From positions 1,984,001-2,048,000 of the forward strand of contig NZ_CP045144.1 in assembly GCF_009223885.1 (NCBI RefSeq): a DNA stretch of 64,000 bases, read 5' to 3'. Source of the stretch: Ancylobacter sp. TS-1. Lineage in GTDB: Bacteria; Pseudomonadota; Alphaproteobacteria; Rhizobiales; Xanthobacteraceae. Of the stretch, positions 23,772 through 33,124 are shown piece by piece. The position numbers and the translations under genes were made by a program. The stretch's first letter is position 1; every line of letters begins with the position of its first letter. The notes beneath the pieces were generated by a model. That model had not been told where the DNA came from and did not search any database. It worked only from the letters and a program-made list of their open reading frames with translations.

Positions 23772-25478
23772 TCAGCCCTGCCGGCGCAGGAAGGCGGGAA
23801 TGTCGAGATGATCGTCCTCGGCCGGACGCGCCGGACGGGCCTCGTTGACGCGCAGCGCCGGGCGCTTGGCGTATTCAGAAGCCTCGGGGCGGATGTCCGA
23901 GAGCGGACGGCTCTCGGCCGGCGGCGCACGGCGCACCATCGGGCGCATGTCCGCCGGCGGCTCGGCTTCTTCCTCGTCGGCATGGCGGCCGAGACCGACA
24001 TTGGCGAGACGCTGGAGCAGCGTCATGCGCTTCTTGTCGGCCTGGTGATGCTCGGGCACCTCGCCGCGCGCGGCGCGGATCTGGTTCTGCGCCGGCATGG
24101 GCAGCTCGTCGACGCGCGGCATGCGCGGCGCCGGGCGCTCGGCCTGCGGCGGGATGAACGGCTCGATGTCGTGGTCGCCGTAATCGTCCTCATGCGCCTG
24201 CGCCGGCTCCGGGTCGGCATAGAGGGCGGGCTTCGGCGCCATCGGGCGGATGGTCACCTCGTCGATCGCCGTCGAAGCGGCCGGAACCGGGGCGTAGGAC
24301 GCCTCGCCGCCATAGACGTGCTCGTCGGCGGCATGGCTCGCATAGGTCGGCTCGGACGGCGACGCGTAAAGGTCGTCGGCCAGCGCCGAGGCGACCGAGC
24401 GCAGGGCGGCGTCGCGGCGGGCCTCGACGGCGGCGCGGCCGGCATTGGACACGCGGCGCCCGCCGACATCGGCGAGGTTCGACAGGCTGTGCGGGATCTG
24501 CTCGGGAATCACCGCCGGGTCGATCCCGGTGGCGACCACCGACACGCGGATCAGGCCTTCCAGCGATTCGTCGAAGGTGGCGCCGAGGATGATGTTGGCG
24601 TCCGGGTCGACCTCCTCGCGGATGCGGGTCGCCGCCTCGTCCACCTCGAACAGGGTGAGGTCCTTGCCGCCGGTGATCGAAATCAGCAGGCCGCGGGCGC
24701 CGCGCATCGACACCTCGTCGAGCAGCGGGTTGGCGATCGCCGCCTCGGCGGCGTGCAGCGCGCGCTTGTCGCCGGAGGCCTCGCCGGTGCCCATCATCGC
24801 CTTGCCCATCTCGCGCATCACGGCGCGGACGTCGGCGAAGTCGAGGTTGATCAGGCCTTCCTTCACCATCAGGTCGGTGATGCAGGCGACACCCGAATAG
24901 AGCACCTGGTCCGCCATCGCGAAGGCGTCGGCGAAGGTGGTGCGCTCATTGGCCACCCGGAACAGGTTCTGGTTCGGGATGACGATCAGCGTGTCGACAC
25001 CCTTCTGCAGCTCGTTGATGCCCATCTCGCCGATGCGCATGCGGCGCTGCCCTTCGAAGTGGAAGGGCTTGGTGACGACGCCGACGGTCAGGATGCCGAG
25101 CTCGCGGGCGGCGCGGGCGATGACCGGGGCGGCGCCGGTGCCGGTGCCGCCGCCCATGCCGGCGGTGATGAACACCATATGCGCGCCGGCCAGGTGATCG
25201 CGGATCTCGTCGAGCGCCTCTTCAGCCGCCGCGCGGCCGACTTCCGGCTGCGAGCCGGCGCCAAGGCCCTCGGTCACGGCGACGCCCATCTGCACGATGC
25301 GCTCCGCCTTGGAGAGGGTGAGCGCCTGCGCGTCGGTGTTGGCGACGACGAAGTCGACCCCCGTCAGCCCGGCGGTGATCATGTTGTTGACGGCGTTGCC
25401 GCCCGCACCGCCGACGCCGAAGACGGTGATCCGGGGACGCAGCTCGCGGATATCCGGTACCTGGAGGTTGATCGTCAT
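23772..25478 (-). CDS. ftsZ: Cell division protein FtsZ (tubulin-like GTPase)
   Basis: 568 residues. The GTPase domain shows [14 protein letters not shown] near the N-terminus, the tubulin signature GGGTGTG at about 109-115, and the T7 loop [11 protein letters not shown]. After about residue 320 comes a long, acidic, Pro-rich disordered linker (around 230 residues), typical of Rhizobiales, ending with the conserved C-terminal peptide DIPAFLRRQ that binds FtsA and other partners. The ATG has GGGGA 8 bases upstream. It is separated from ftsA by 87 bases. It forms the Z-ring that scaffolds the divisome encoded upstream. Confidence 0.98.
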   Translation of the reverse strand: MTINLQVPDIRELRPRITVFGVGGAGGNAVNNMITAGLTGVDFVVANTDAQALTLSKAERIVQMGVAVTEGLGAGSQPEVGRAAAEEALDEIRDHLAGAHMVFITAGMGGGTGTGAAPVIARAARELGILTVGVVTKPFHFEGQRRMRIGEMGINELQKGVDTLIVIPNQNLFRVANERTTFADAFAMADQVLYSGVACITDLMVKEGLINLDFADVRAVMREMGKAMMGTGEASGDKRALHAAEAAIANPLLDEVSMRGARGLLISITGGKDLTLFEVDEAATRIREEVDPDANIILGATFDESLEGLIRVSVVATGIDPAVIPEQIPHSLSNLADVGGRRVSNAGRAAVEARRDAALRSVASALADDLYASPSEPTYASHAADEHVYGGEASYAPVPAASTAIDEVTIRPMAPKPALYADPEPAQAHEDDYGDHDIEPFIPPQAERPAPRMPRVDELPMPAQNQIRAARGEVPEHHQADKKRMTLLQRLANVGLGRHADEEEAEPPADMRPMVRRAPPAESRPLSDIRPEASEYAKRPALRVNEARPARPAEDDHLDIPAFLRRQG

Positions 25479-25565
25479 TTCTAGTGTCCCCTAACGCCGG
25501 CGGGCACGAGGCCCGTCACGATCACTTTGGTGCCGGTTCCGCCGGCGCGGATTGAGTGGAACACG

Positions 25566-26891
25566 TCAGAAGGCCTCCCTCAGCCAATGTCCGACGCGCG
25601 AGAAGTAGCCGCTGCCCTCGGCCTGCGAGAGCCGGCGCCGGCGCGCCTCGAAATGCTCAAGACCGGCGACCTGCGGATAGACGAGAAGCCCGGTGGCGAC
25701 GGCGAAGGGCGCGCCGCGCGCCGCCTCCGGCAGCTTGGAAATGCCCAGCGGGCGCCCGATGCGCACCTGCGGGCCGAGGATCTTGCCGACCAGCTCGGCA
25801 AGGCCGGTGAGCTGGGCCGCGCCGCCGGTGAGCACCACCCGGCGACCCGCGCCGGCGGCATGGCCGGAGGCGATCAGCCGGTCGCGAACCAGTTCCACGA
25901 TCTCCTCGACGCGCGGGCGCACGATGCGCACCAGCCGCGCCTTGGCGATCGCCCGGGGCATGTCGTGATGGTCGTCGGAGATGCCGGGGACGGTCAGCAT
26001 CTCGCGCTCGTCGGCGCCCATCGCCATCACCCCGCCATGCAGGCTCTTGAGCCGCTCGGCGTCGGCGAGGCGGGTCGAGAGGCCGCGCGCCACGTCGTTG
26101 GTGACGTGCTGGCCGCCGATGGCGATGCCGTCGACATGCACGCAATGGCCGTTCTCGACCACCGCGACCGTGGTGGTGCCGGCGCCGAAATCGATCAGCG
26201 TCACGCCGAGTTCCGCCTCGTCGTCGGCAAGGGTGGACAGCGCGGCGGCATAGGGAGCCGCGACCATCGCCTCGACGCCGAGATGGCAGCGCTCGATGCA
26301 CAGCAGCAGGTTGCGCACCGCCGACGCCTCGGCGGTAACGACGTGCAGGTCGACGCCGAGCCGGCGCCCGAGCATGCCGCGCGGCTCGCCGATGCCGCCG
26401 ACCCCGTCGAGCGCATAGCCCACCGGCAAAGCGTGCAGGATGGTGCGGCCCTCGCCGATGGCGAAGGTCGAGGCGGCGTCGAGCACGCGGCGGATGTCGC
26501 CCTCGGCGACCGCCGGCTCCGGCAGGTCGACCTCGGCGGTGAAATGCTCGGAGGAGAGGCGGCCGCCGGCCAGCGCCACCACCACGGAGGCGATCTGCGC
26601 GCCGGCCATGCGCTCGGCGGCATCCACCGCGCGGCGGATGGCGTGCTCGGCACGCTCCATGTCGATGACGGTGCCGCCCTTGATGCCGTGGGCGCTGGTG
26701 TGGCCGATGCCGAGCACGTCCACCGAATGGGTGCGCCGGCGCAGGCTGGACGTGGCGTCGCGCGGCTTCAGCCGCGCGATCATGCAGACGATCTTGGAGG
26801 TGCCGACCTCCAGCACGCCGACCACGCCGGTTCGGCGCGGCGCCAGCGGGCGCATTTTCGGGGCGACCTCGAACGGTGCGCGCGTGCTCAT
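25566..26891 (-). CDS. ftsA: Cell division protein FtsA (actin-like)
   Basis: 441 residues with actin-fold motifs VGVLEVGTSKIVCMIARL (phosphate 1), LIDFGAGTTTVAVV (phosphate 2) and VVLTGGAAQLTGL (adenosine). The SHS2-like 1C domain lies between. FtsA tethers FtsZ to the membrane; the C-terminal region (SGYFSRVGHWLREAF) is a plausible amphipathic membrane-targeting helix. Its ATG overlaps the ftsQ stop as ATGA, implying translational coupling. Confidence 0.96.
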   Translation of the reverse strand: MSTRAPFEVAPKMRPLAPRRTGVVGVLEVGTSKIVCMIARLKPRDATSSLRRRTHSVDVLGIGHTSAHGIKGGTVIDMERAEHAIRRAVDAAERMAGAQIASVVVALAGGRLSSEHFTAEVDLPEPAVAEGDIRRVLDAASTFAIGEGRTILHALPVGYALDGVGGIGEPRGMLGRRLGVDLHVVTAEASAVRNLLLCIERCHLGVEAMVAAPYAAALSTLADDEAELGVTLIDFGAGTTTVAVVENGHCVHVDGIAIGGQHVTNDVARGLSTRLADAERLKSLHGGVMAMGADEREMLTVPGISDDHHDMPRAIAKARLVRIVRPRVEEIVELVRDRLIASGHAAGAGRRVVLTGGAAQLTGLAELVGKILGPQVRIGRPLGISKLPEAARGAPFAVATGLLVYPQVAGLEHFEARRRRLSQAEGSGYFSRVGHWLREAF

Positions 26892-27907
26892 GTGCTGCTC
26901 CCCTTCTTCGCCTTGGCCTGAGCCTTCTGCTCGGCCTGGCGCGCCTCGTAGGCGGTGTCGGAGAGACGGACCGACACGCGGTCGGGCAGCCGCAGGTCGA
27001 CGATGGTGATGTCGCGCGAGAGCAGCGATTTCTGCTCGTCGAGCAAGGCCAGCTGCTGCAGCGCGTCGGGGATGCCGGTTTCCGGCAGGCGCACGTCGAT
27101 GCCGTTGCGCATCTTCAGCGTCCAGCGCCGGTCGGCGACGCGAATCGCGGCGCGCACCTTGTCGCGCACGCCGGGCACGAGGCTCAGGGCCTCGACGATC
27201 TCGCCCACATTCGTCTCGGCGCCGTCGCCGACCACCACCGGCAGGCGGATGTAGCGCGGATCGTCGGAATAGGGCGCGATCACCGTGCCGTCGCGGGCGA
27301 TGACGTTGATCTTGCCGTCCTTCTGCCAGAGCGCGAAGCCCTCGCGCTCGACGATCTGGATGTCGAGCCGGTCGGGATAGAGCTTCTGCACCGTGGCGCG
27401 CTTGATCCAGGCCAGTTCCTCGAGGCGCATGCGGGCGCCCTCGGCATCGAGGAACAGCAGCGAGGAGGTCGGCTTGACGCCCGCCGTGGCGAGGATGTCG
27501 CCGGGGGTGACGTGATTCTGGCCGGCGAGATTGACGTTGGCGATCCGGAAGCCGGCGATGTTGGCGGCGGCATCGCCCATGTCGCGGATCGCCTCGACGG
27601 TCGCCGGCATGTGGCCGCCGCGATCGAGGCCGTAGACGCCGGTGGCGGCGAAGAGGGCGAGGGTGAGCCAGGTGCCGGCGCCGCAGCTCAGGGCGCGCGA
27701 GGCGGAAAGCCCGACGAGGAAGCGGCGCCCGCCGATCACGGTGCGATCGAACAGGCGCGTGCGCTCATCCGCGGCCGCCGCGGCGGGGCGCGAGGGCTCC
27801 CGTCCGCGCGCGCCGCGCTGATCTCCGCCAGTGGCCGCGCCGGTCCGCGTGCCCGCCGGCGTCTGCCGCGGGGTCAGCGATCGAGCGAAGCGTCCTCCAC
27901 CATCCAT
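26888..27907 (-). CDS. ftsQ: Cell division protein FtsQ
   Basis: 339 residues: a basic, Arg/Ala-rich cytoplasmic tail (about 1-75), one membrane helix (about 78-98), a POTRA domain (FRIANVNLAGQNHVTPGDIL) and the FtsQ beta domain (VADRRWTLKMRNGIDVRLPE). FtsQ bridges FtsB/L with other divisome proteins in the periplasm. The ATG chosen lies inside ddl, giving a 34-base overlap in different frames. The only strong GGAGGA nearby lies a few bases after the ATG and has no start codon at a suitable distance, so the N-terminus is uncertain. The tail ends with a Lys/Ala-rich stretch. Confidence 0.9.
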   Translation of the reverse strand: MDGGGRFARSLTPRQTPAGTRTGAATGGDQRGARGREPSRPAAAAADERTRLFDRTVIGGRRFLVGLSASRALSCGAGTWLTLALFAATGVYGLDRGGHMPATVEAIRDMGDAAANIAGFRIANVNLAGQNHVTPGDILATAGVKPTSSLLFLDAEGARMRLEELAWIKRATVQKLYPDRLDIQIVEREGFALWQKDGKINVIARDGTVIAPYSDDPRYIRLPVVVGDGAETNVGEIVEALSLVPGVRDKVRAAIRVADRRWTLKMRNGIDVRLPETGIPDALQQLALLDEQKSLLSRDITIVDLRLPDRVSVRLSDTAYEARQAEQKAQAKAKKGSST

Positions 27908-28794
27908 CGTACAAGCTCACCGAACGAATGGCCCGCATGGGCAGCCAGTTCGGGCACAAGCGACGTCTCGGTCATTCCGGGCTGAGTATTGACCTCCAGA
28001 CAGACCAGACCGGATTCGTCCCCGGTCCGATCGTCATATCGGAAGTCCGACCTACTGATGCCCCGACAGCCGAGCGCGCGATGCGCCCTGACCGCTAACA
28101 TCCGCACCTTTTGGTAAACATTCGGTAAAATTTGCGCCGGGAGAATATGGCGGGAACCGCCGGGAGCGTATTTTGCCTCGTAATCGTAGAACCTTAGATC
28201 GGACTGGATCTCGATCACATCAAGCGCCTGATCGCCCATGACGGCGCAGGTAAGCTCCAGTCCGGGGATGTAACGCTCGGCAAGAAGCAAATCACCATGC
28301 GTCCAATCGGGCCGGTGCAGCTCCTGAGGCGGGTGCTCCTGGTCCTCGCGCACGATGAACACGCCGACCGAGGAGCCCTCCGAGACCGGCTTGAGCACAT
28401 AGGGGCGCGGCAGCACATGCGCGCGCGCCGCCTCGGCCCGCGTCACCACCCGCCCCTCCGGCACCGGGATGCCGTTAGCCGCCATGATGATCTTGGCCTG
28501 CGGCTTGTCCATCGCCAGCGCAGAGGCGAGCACGCCGGAGTGGCTGTAGGGGATGCGCAGTATCTCGAGGATGCCCTGGATGGTGCCGTCCTCGCCGGGG
28601 CGCCCGTGCAGTATGTTCAGCGCCACGTCCGGCTTCAGCGCGGCAAGGACCTGGGCCACGTCGCGCCCCACATCGACGCGAGTCACGCGGTAGCCCACGC
28701 TCTCCGCCGCCTTGGCGCAGGCCTCGCCCGACCACAGCGAAACCTGGCGTTCCGCCGACCAGCCGCCCATCAGGACGGCGACATGCTTCGTCAT
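27874..28794 (-). CDS. ddl: D-alanine--D-alanine ligase
   Basis: 306 residues, ATP-grasp fold. LMGGWSAERQVSLWSG at the N-terminus, NILHGRPGEDGTIQGIL, and the C-terminal LVCLEVNTQPGMTE (metal ligands Glu and Asn) are all present, so the enzyme looks intact. It joins two D-alanines for MurF. The 3' part (about 27880-28330) uses visibly less GC-biased codons (TTA, AAA, ATT, GTT, CAA) than the 5' half and the flanking genes, suggesting a mosaic gene. The end overlaps ftsQ by 34 bases. Confidence 0.95.
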   Translation of the reverse strand: MTKHVAVLMGGWSAERQVSLWSGEACAKAAESVGYRVTRVDVGRDVAQVLAALKPDVALNILHGRPGEDGTIQGILEILRIPYSHSGVLASALAMDKPQAKIIMAANGIPVPEGRVVTRAEAARAHVLPRPYVLKPVSEGSSVGVFIVREDQEHPPQELHRPDWTHGDLLLAERYIPGLELTCAVMGDQALDVIEIQSDLRFYDYEAKYAPGGSRHILPAQILPNVYQKVRMLAVRAHRALGCRGISRSDFRYDDRTGDESGLVCLEVNTQPGMTETSLVPELAAHAGHSFGELVRWMVEDASLDR

Positions 28795-28840
28795 GGTGTT
28801 CTCCCCGGCGGCCCCTCGGACGCCCCATTGGCCGCACGGC

Positions 28841-29761
28841 TCAGCCCGGAACGCCGATGCGCTTGATCTCCCAGTCCAGCTCGATGCCGGAATGGGCCTT
28901 CACGCGGCGGCGCACGTCCTCGCCCAGCCCTTCGATGTCGGCGGCAGTGGCGCCGCCGGTATTGATCAGGAAATTGCAGTGCATCGTCGAGACCTGCGCC
29001 GGGCCGTGGGTCAGCCCGCGGCATCCGGCCGCGTCGATGAGCTGCCAGGCCTTGTGGCCGGGCGGATTCTTGAAGGTGGAGCCGCCGGTCTTCTCGCGAA
29101 TCGGCTGCGAGGCCTCGCGGGCCTGGGTGATTCGCTCCATCTCGGCCAGAATCGCGGCGCTGTCGCCGGGCCGGCCCTGAAACAGCGCGCTGGTGAAGAT
29201 CACCTCGGCCGGGGCGTTCGAATGGCGGTAGCTGAAGCCGAAATCGGCATTGGAGAAGGTGCGGACATTGCCGGCGCGGTCGACGCCGCGCGCCTCCACC
29301 AGCACGTCGCGGGTCTCCCCGCCATGCGCCCCGGCATTCATGCGCAGGGCGCCGCCGAGGCCACCGGGAATGCCCCGGAAGAAGGCGAGACCGTCGATTC
29401 CGGCATCGGCGGCGGCCTTGGCGAGCCGCACATCCGGCACCGCCGTGCCGGCGCGCAGCCGGTGGCCCTCCTCGACGGCGATCTCGTTGAAGCCGCGCCC
29501 CAGCCGGATCACGACGCCCGGCACGCCGCCATCGCGCACGATGAGGTTCGAGCCCAGCCCGACCACCATTACCGGGATCTCGGTCGGCAGGTTCTTCAGG
29601 AAATAGGCGAGGTCGTCCTCGTCGGCCGGGGTGAACAGCACCTGCGCCGGACCGCCGATGCGGAACCAGGTCAGCTCGGCGAGCGGCTGGTTGGCCAGCA
29701 TCCGCCCGCGCAGCTCCGGCATGCGGGCGGCAAGCGCGGGGGCGATGTCGAGGAAGGTCAT
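28841..29761 (-). CDS. murB: UDP-N-acetylenolpyruvoylglucosamine reductase
   Basis: 306 residues from the ATG at 29761 ([10 protein letters not shown]), where relatives usually begin. Another ATG at 29791 abuts the stop of the HEPN gene (TGA then ATG) and would add [13 protein letters not shown]-binding motifs [19 protein letters not shown] and [19 protein letters not shown], and the C-terminal [14 protein letters not shown], which holds the catalytic Ser, mark a type II MurB. It reduces UDP-GlcNAc-enolpyruvate to UDP-MurNAc with NADPH. Normally it follows murC directly; here a toxin-antitoxin-like pair intervenes. Confidence 0.95.
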   Translation of the reverse strand: MTFLDIAPALAARMPELRGRMLANQPLAELTWFRIGGPAQVLFTPADEDDLAYFLKNLPTEIPVMVVGLGSNLIVRDGGVPGVVIRLGRGFNEIAVEEGHRLRAGTAVPDVRLAKAAADAGIDGLAFFRGIPGGLGGALRMNAGAHGGETRDVLVEARGVDRAGNVRTFSNADFGFSYRHSNAPAEVIFTSALFQGRPGDSAAILAEMERITQAREASQPIREKTGGSTFKNPPGHKAWQLIDAAGCRGLTHGPAQVSTMHCNFLINTGGATAADIEGLGEDVRRRVKAHSGIELDWEIKRIGVPG

Positions 29762-29791
29762 GAGGCGCGCGTCAGCGATCGGAATTGGCAT

Positions 29792-30145
29792 TCAGATGTC
29801 GGTCCCATACCGGGTCAACATGGTCGACACGGCAGCCTCCAGAATGTCGAGATCGTTCTCGTAAATGCTCCAGAGCGCTTCGGCATCCAGCTTGTGATAC
29901 GCATGCCTGATGTGGTTGCCGAGGCCGGCTATCTGCTTCCACGGAATGTGCGGCGCCATCTCATCCTTCCACTCGGCGGGAACATGGCGGGACGCTTCGC
30001 TCATAATTTCCAGAAACCGTTCGAACGCCGCACGGGTCGCCGCGTCGCCATACATCGTGTCGAACGACTTCCCCGCAAGCAGTTCACGGATGTTGTCTAT
30101 GGACGTCTTGATGTCCTGAAGCCGGAAGATCGCGCGCTCGGCCAT
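29792..30145 (-). CDS. HepT-like HEPN domain protein (DUF86), toxin of MNT/HEPN pair
   Basis: 117 all-helical residues of the DUF86/HepT family. The active-site region is IPWKQIAGLGNHIRHAYHKLD (about 68-87). His81 and Tyr83 of the R-X4-6-H-x-Y motif are present, but the position usually filled by Arg before Asn is Gly76; an Arg (80) lies directly before His81 instead. HepT proteins are RNases or tRNA-targeting toxins, silenced when the partner MntA adds nucleotides to the Tyr. The start overlaps the MNT stop by one base (TGATG). Lower GC in codon third positions than the mur genes suggests acquisition. Confidence 0.85.
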   Translation of the reverse strand: MAERAIFRLQDIKTSIDNIRELLAGKSFDTMYGDAATRAAFERFLEIMSEASRHVPAEWKDEMAPHIPWKQIAGLGNHIRHAYHKLDAEALWSIYENDLDILEAAVSTMLTRYGTDI

Positions 30146-30447
30146 CAGAAAATCTCGACCGCATCGCGTTCGAGCGTGCGCCTGAATCCGTCATCGAGGC
30201 TGCGTCGCATGAAGATATTCGCCGGGAGCCCGGTCTCGGACTCGACCTCCTGCGCGACGCCGACAAGATCGATCAGGGAGAATTTCCTGCCCGGATTCAC
30301 ATCGATGGCGAGGTCGATATCGCTGTCCGCGCGATTGTCTCCCCGCGCCCGCGAGCCGAACAGCGCAAGCCGCGTCACGCCCTCGGCCCTCAGTCGCGGC
30401 TCAAGAGCGAGAAGCGAACGGATGAGATGTTCGCGCGACATATCCAT
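30145..30447 (-). CDS. MNT-domain nucleotidyltransferase (MntA-like antitoxin)
   Basis: 100 residues from MDMSREHL, beginning 11 bases after the murC stop. The minimal nucleotidyltransferase motif is complete: FGSRARGDNRADSDIDLAID has the GS pair (31-32) and the DxD metal ligands (Asp43, Asp45). The C-terminal half (GLPANIFMRRSLDDGFRRTLERDA) fits the family. MntA proteins inactivate the HEPN partner by AMPylating its Tyr. The two genes overlap by one base, so translation is coupled. The pair sits in line with murC and murB on the same strand, so it is probably transcribed with them unless it has its own promoter. Confidence 0.88.
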   Translation of the reverse strand: MDMSREHLIRSLLALEPRLRAEGVTRLALFGSRARGDNRADSDIDLAIDVNPGRKFSLIDLVGVAQEVESETGLPANIFMRRSLDDGFRRTLERDAVEIF

Positions 30448-30458
30448 GGCTCGCAAGT

Positions 30459-31880
30459 CTAACACGACTGACGCTCCTGCGCCCCCGCCGCCAGCTGCTC
30501 GGGCAGCGCATAGGCCCATTGGGTGATGTTGCCGGCGCCGAGGCAGACCACGTAGTCGCTCGGCCGCGCCAGCCCCCTCACGAGGCCCGCCAGCGCCTCC
30601 GGTCCCGGCAGCGCGATCACCGAGCGGTGGCCGCGCGCGCGCAGCGCCTCGACCAGATGGTCGCGGTCGATGCCGGCGATCGGCGTCTCGCCGGCCGCGT
30701 AGACATCGGCGACGATCACATGGTCGGCGTCGTTGAAGCAGGTGGCGAACTGGTCGAACAGCGACTGCAATCGCGTGTAGCGATGCGGCTGCACGACGGC
30801 GATCACCTGCCCTTCGGTGGAGGCGCGGGCCGCGCGCAGCACGGCGGCGATCTCGACGGGGTGGTGGCCGTAATCGTCGAAGATGGTCACGCCGCCCACC
30901 TCCCCGGTGCGGGTGAAGCGCCGCTTCACGCCGCCGAAGCCGGCGAGCGCGCTGCGGATCTGCTCGTCGGTGGCGCCCAGCTCGCGCGCCACCGCGATGG
31001 CGGCGGTGGCGTTGAGCGCGTTGTGGCGGCCGGGCATGGGCAGCACGAGGTCGCGCAGTTCGTGCACCACCTGCCCGTCGCGGTCGCGGAACAGCACGCC
31101 GAAGCGGCAGAGGCCGCCGCGAAGGTCGAGATCGACGAGGCGCGCATCCGCCTGCGGGTTCTCGCCATAGGTGATGACCCGCCGGTCCTCGACATGGCCG
31201 ACAAGGTCCTGCACCACCGGATGATCGGTGCACATCACCGCGAAGCCGTAGAAGGGCAGGTTGTCGACGAAGCTGCGGAACGCCGCCTGCACCGCCTCGA
31301 AGGTCTTGAAGTGGTCGAGATGCTCGGGATCGATATTGGTGACGATGGCCACCTCGACCGGCAGCTTGAGAAAGGTGCCGTCGCTCTCGTCGGCCTCGAC
31401 CACCATCCATTCGCCGTCGCCCAGGCGCGCATTGGTGCCATAGGCGTTGATGATGCCGCCATTGATGACGGTCGGGTCGAAGCCGCCGGCGTCGAGCAGG
31501 GTGGCGACGAGCGATGTCGTGGTCGTCTTGCCGTGGGTGCCGGCGATGGCGACGCAGCTTTTCAGCCGCATCAGCTCGGCCAGCATCTCGGCGCGGCGCA
31601 CCACCGGCAGGCGCCGGGCGCGGGCCGCCACCAGCTCGGGATTGTCGCGGCGGATGGCGGTCGAGACCACCAGCACCTCGGCTCCCTCGATATTCTCGGC
31701 CGCATGGCCGATCAGCACCTTGATGCCCTTTTCGGCGAGGCGCTTCACATTGGCGCTCTCGGCGACGTCGGAGCCCTGCACCGTGTAGCCGAGATTGTGC
31801 AGCACCTCGGCGATGCCGCTCATGCCGATGCCGCCGATGCCGACGAAATGGATGGGGCCGAGAGACAGCGGGAGCTTCAT
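30459..31880 (-). CDS. murC: UDP-N-acetylmuramate--L-alanine ligase
   Basis: 473 residues from the ATG at 31880, which has AAGGAA 7 bases upstream. Motifs in order: [17 protein letters not shown] (UDP-MurNAc binding), [16 protein letters not shown] (ATP loop), [20 protein letters not shown] and [10 protein letters not shown]. It adds the first amino acid of the stem peptide. It follows murG after about 130 bases. Its stop is 11 bases before the MNT gene. Confidence 0.96.
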   Translation of the reverse strand: MKLPLSLGPIHFVGIGGIGMSGIAEVLHNLGYTVQGSDVAESANVKRLAEKGIKVLIGHAAENIEGAEVLVVSTAIRRDNPELVAARARRLPVVRRAEMLAELMRLKSCVAIAGTHGKTTTTSLVATLLDAGGFDPTVINGGIINAYGTNARLGDGEWMVVEADESDGTFLKLPVEVAIVTNIDPEHLDHFKTFEAVQAAFRSFVDNLPFYGFAVMCTDHPVVQDLVGHVEDRRVITYGENPQADARLVDLDLRGGLCRFGVLFRDRDGQVVHELRDLVLPMPGRHNALNATAAIAVARELGATDEQIRSALAGFGGVKRRFTRTGEVGGVTIFDDYGHHPVEIAAVLRAARASTEGQVIAVVQPHRYTRLQSLFDQFATCFNDADHVIVADVYAAGETPIAGIDRDHLVEALRARGHRSVIALPGPEALAGLVRGLARPSDYVVCLGAGNITQWAYALPEQLAAGAQERQSC

Positions 31881-32009
31881 GCGTTGTTCCTTCCGCCCGC
31901 GCGCGAAAAAGGCGCCGGCGTTGCCGGGCGCGCAGAAATAGACGAGCCGGCCGGCGGCGTCACCCGACCTTTGGTCCAAGCACCTCCCGCTGCCCGGTCG
32001 CGCATGGCG

Positions 32010-33116
32010 TCAGGCCTCGATTCCGGCGGTGGCGAGGACCAGCGCGGCAAGGCGCTCGGCGGCGTCGGCGCGGCCCATGCGGCGCGCGGCGGCGGCCATG
32101 GTGGCGAGGTCGCCGGGATGGGCGGCATAGACACCGAGCAACTCCGCGAAGCTCTCGGGCGTAAAGTGGTCCTGCGGCATCAGCACCGCGCCGCCGCCCT
32201 TGGCCAGCGCGCTCGCATTGGCAAGCTGGTCCTGGTCGAGCGCGCCGGGCAGCGGCACCAGCACCGAGGGCCGCCCGATCACGCCAAGCTCGGCCACCGT
32301 CATCGCGCCGGAACGGGCGACGACGAGATGCGCCCGCGCCATGCGGGCCGGCAGGTCGGCGAAGAAGGGCGCCAGCTCCACGCTCACGCCGAGCCGGTCA
32401 TAGGTCGCGCGCACCGCCTCGATGTCCTCCGGCCGCGCCTGCTGGACGACGCGCAGGCGCGCCCGCAGCACGGGATCGAGCCTCTCGATCGCCGGCGGCA
32501 CGATCTCGCTCATCACCCGCGCGCCCTGGCTGCCGCCGAAGACAAGCAGATCGAGCGGGCCGCCCTCGACGGGCGCCTCATAGAGCGAGGCCGCCGCGAT
32601 CACGGCCGGCCGCACGGGGTTGCCGGTGTGGTGGGCCTTGGCCGCCAGCAGCGGATGGCCGGCGAAGATGTCGGGATAGCCGGTGGCGATGGCGGTGACG
32701 CGCGAGGCGAGCAGCGCATTGGCCCGCCCCATCACCGCGTTGGCCTCATGGATCAGGGTCGGCAGGCCGGCGAGGCGCGCGGCGAGGATCGGCGGCACGG
32801 TCGGATAGCCGCCGAAGCCGACCACGGCGGCGGGCCTGAGCGCGCGCATCAGCCGGTAGCCGCGCGCCAGCCCCAGGCCGAGCGTGAGCGCGGTGCGCGC
32901 CAGCGCCACGGGCGAGCGCCCGCGCACCGTCTCGGCCGGCAGCACATGGATGCGCCGCGCCGGAAAATGCCCGGCATAGCGCGCCGCGCGCGCATCGGTG
33001 GCGAGGTCGACGTCGATGCCGCGCGCGGCCAGCACCCCGGCCAGCGCCTCGGCCGGGAAGAGATGGCCGCCGGTTCCCCCGGCGGCGAGCACGACGAGCG
33101 GTCTTGTCGCGGTCAT
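32010..33116 (-). CDS. murG: Lipid II synthase, UDP-GlcNAc transferase
   Basis: 368 residues from the ATG at 33116, with GAGGA 5 bases upstream; the frame itself stays open far upstream through ftsW, but that is antiframe reading. VVLAAGGTGGHLFPAEAL is the N-terminal G loop, GFGGYPTVPPI the second, and FGGSQGARVMSE plus LVVARSGAMTVAEL form the GT-B C-terminal UDP-GlcNAc site. It transfers GlcNAc to lipid I on the inner face of the membrane. It is 8 bases from ftsW. Confidence 0.96.
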   Translation of the reverse strand: MTATRPLVVLAAGGTGGHLFPAEALAGVLAARGIDVDLATDARAARYAGHFPARRIHVLPAETVRGRSPVALARTALTLGLGLARGYRLMRALRPAAVVGFGGYPTVPPILAARLAGLPTLIHEANAVMGRANALLASRVTAIATGYPDIFAGHPLLAAKAHHTGNPVRPAVIAAASLYEAPVEGGPLDLLVFGGSQGARVMSEIVPPAIERLDPVLRARLRVVQQARPEDIEAVRATYDRLGVSVELAPFFADLPARMARAHLVVARSGAMTVAELGVIGRPSVLVPLPGALDQDQLANASALAKGGGAVLMPQDHFTPESFAELLGVYAAHPGDLATMAAAARRMGRADAAERLAALVLATAGIEA

Positions 33117-33124
33117 GGCGATCC

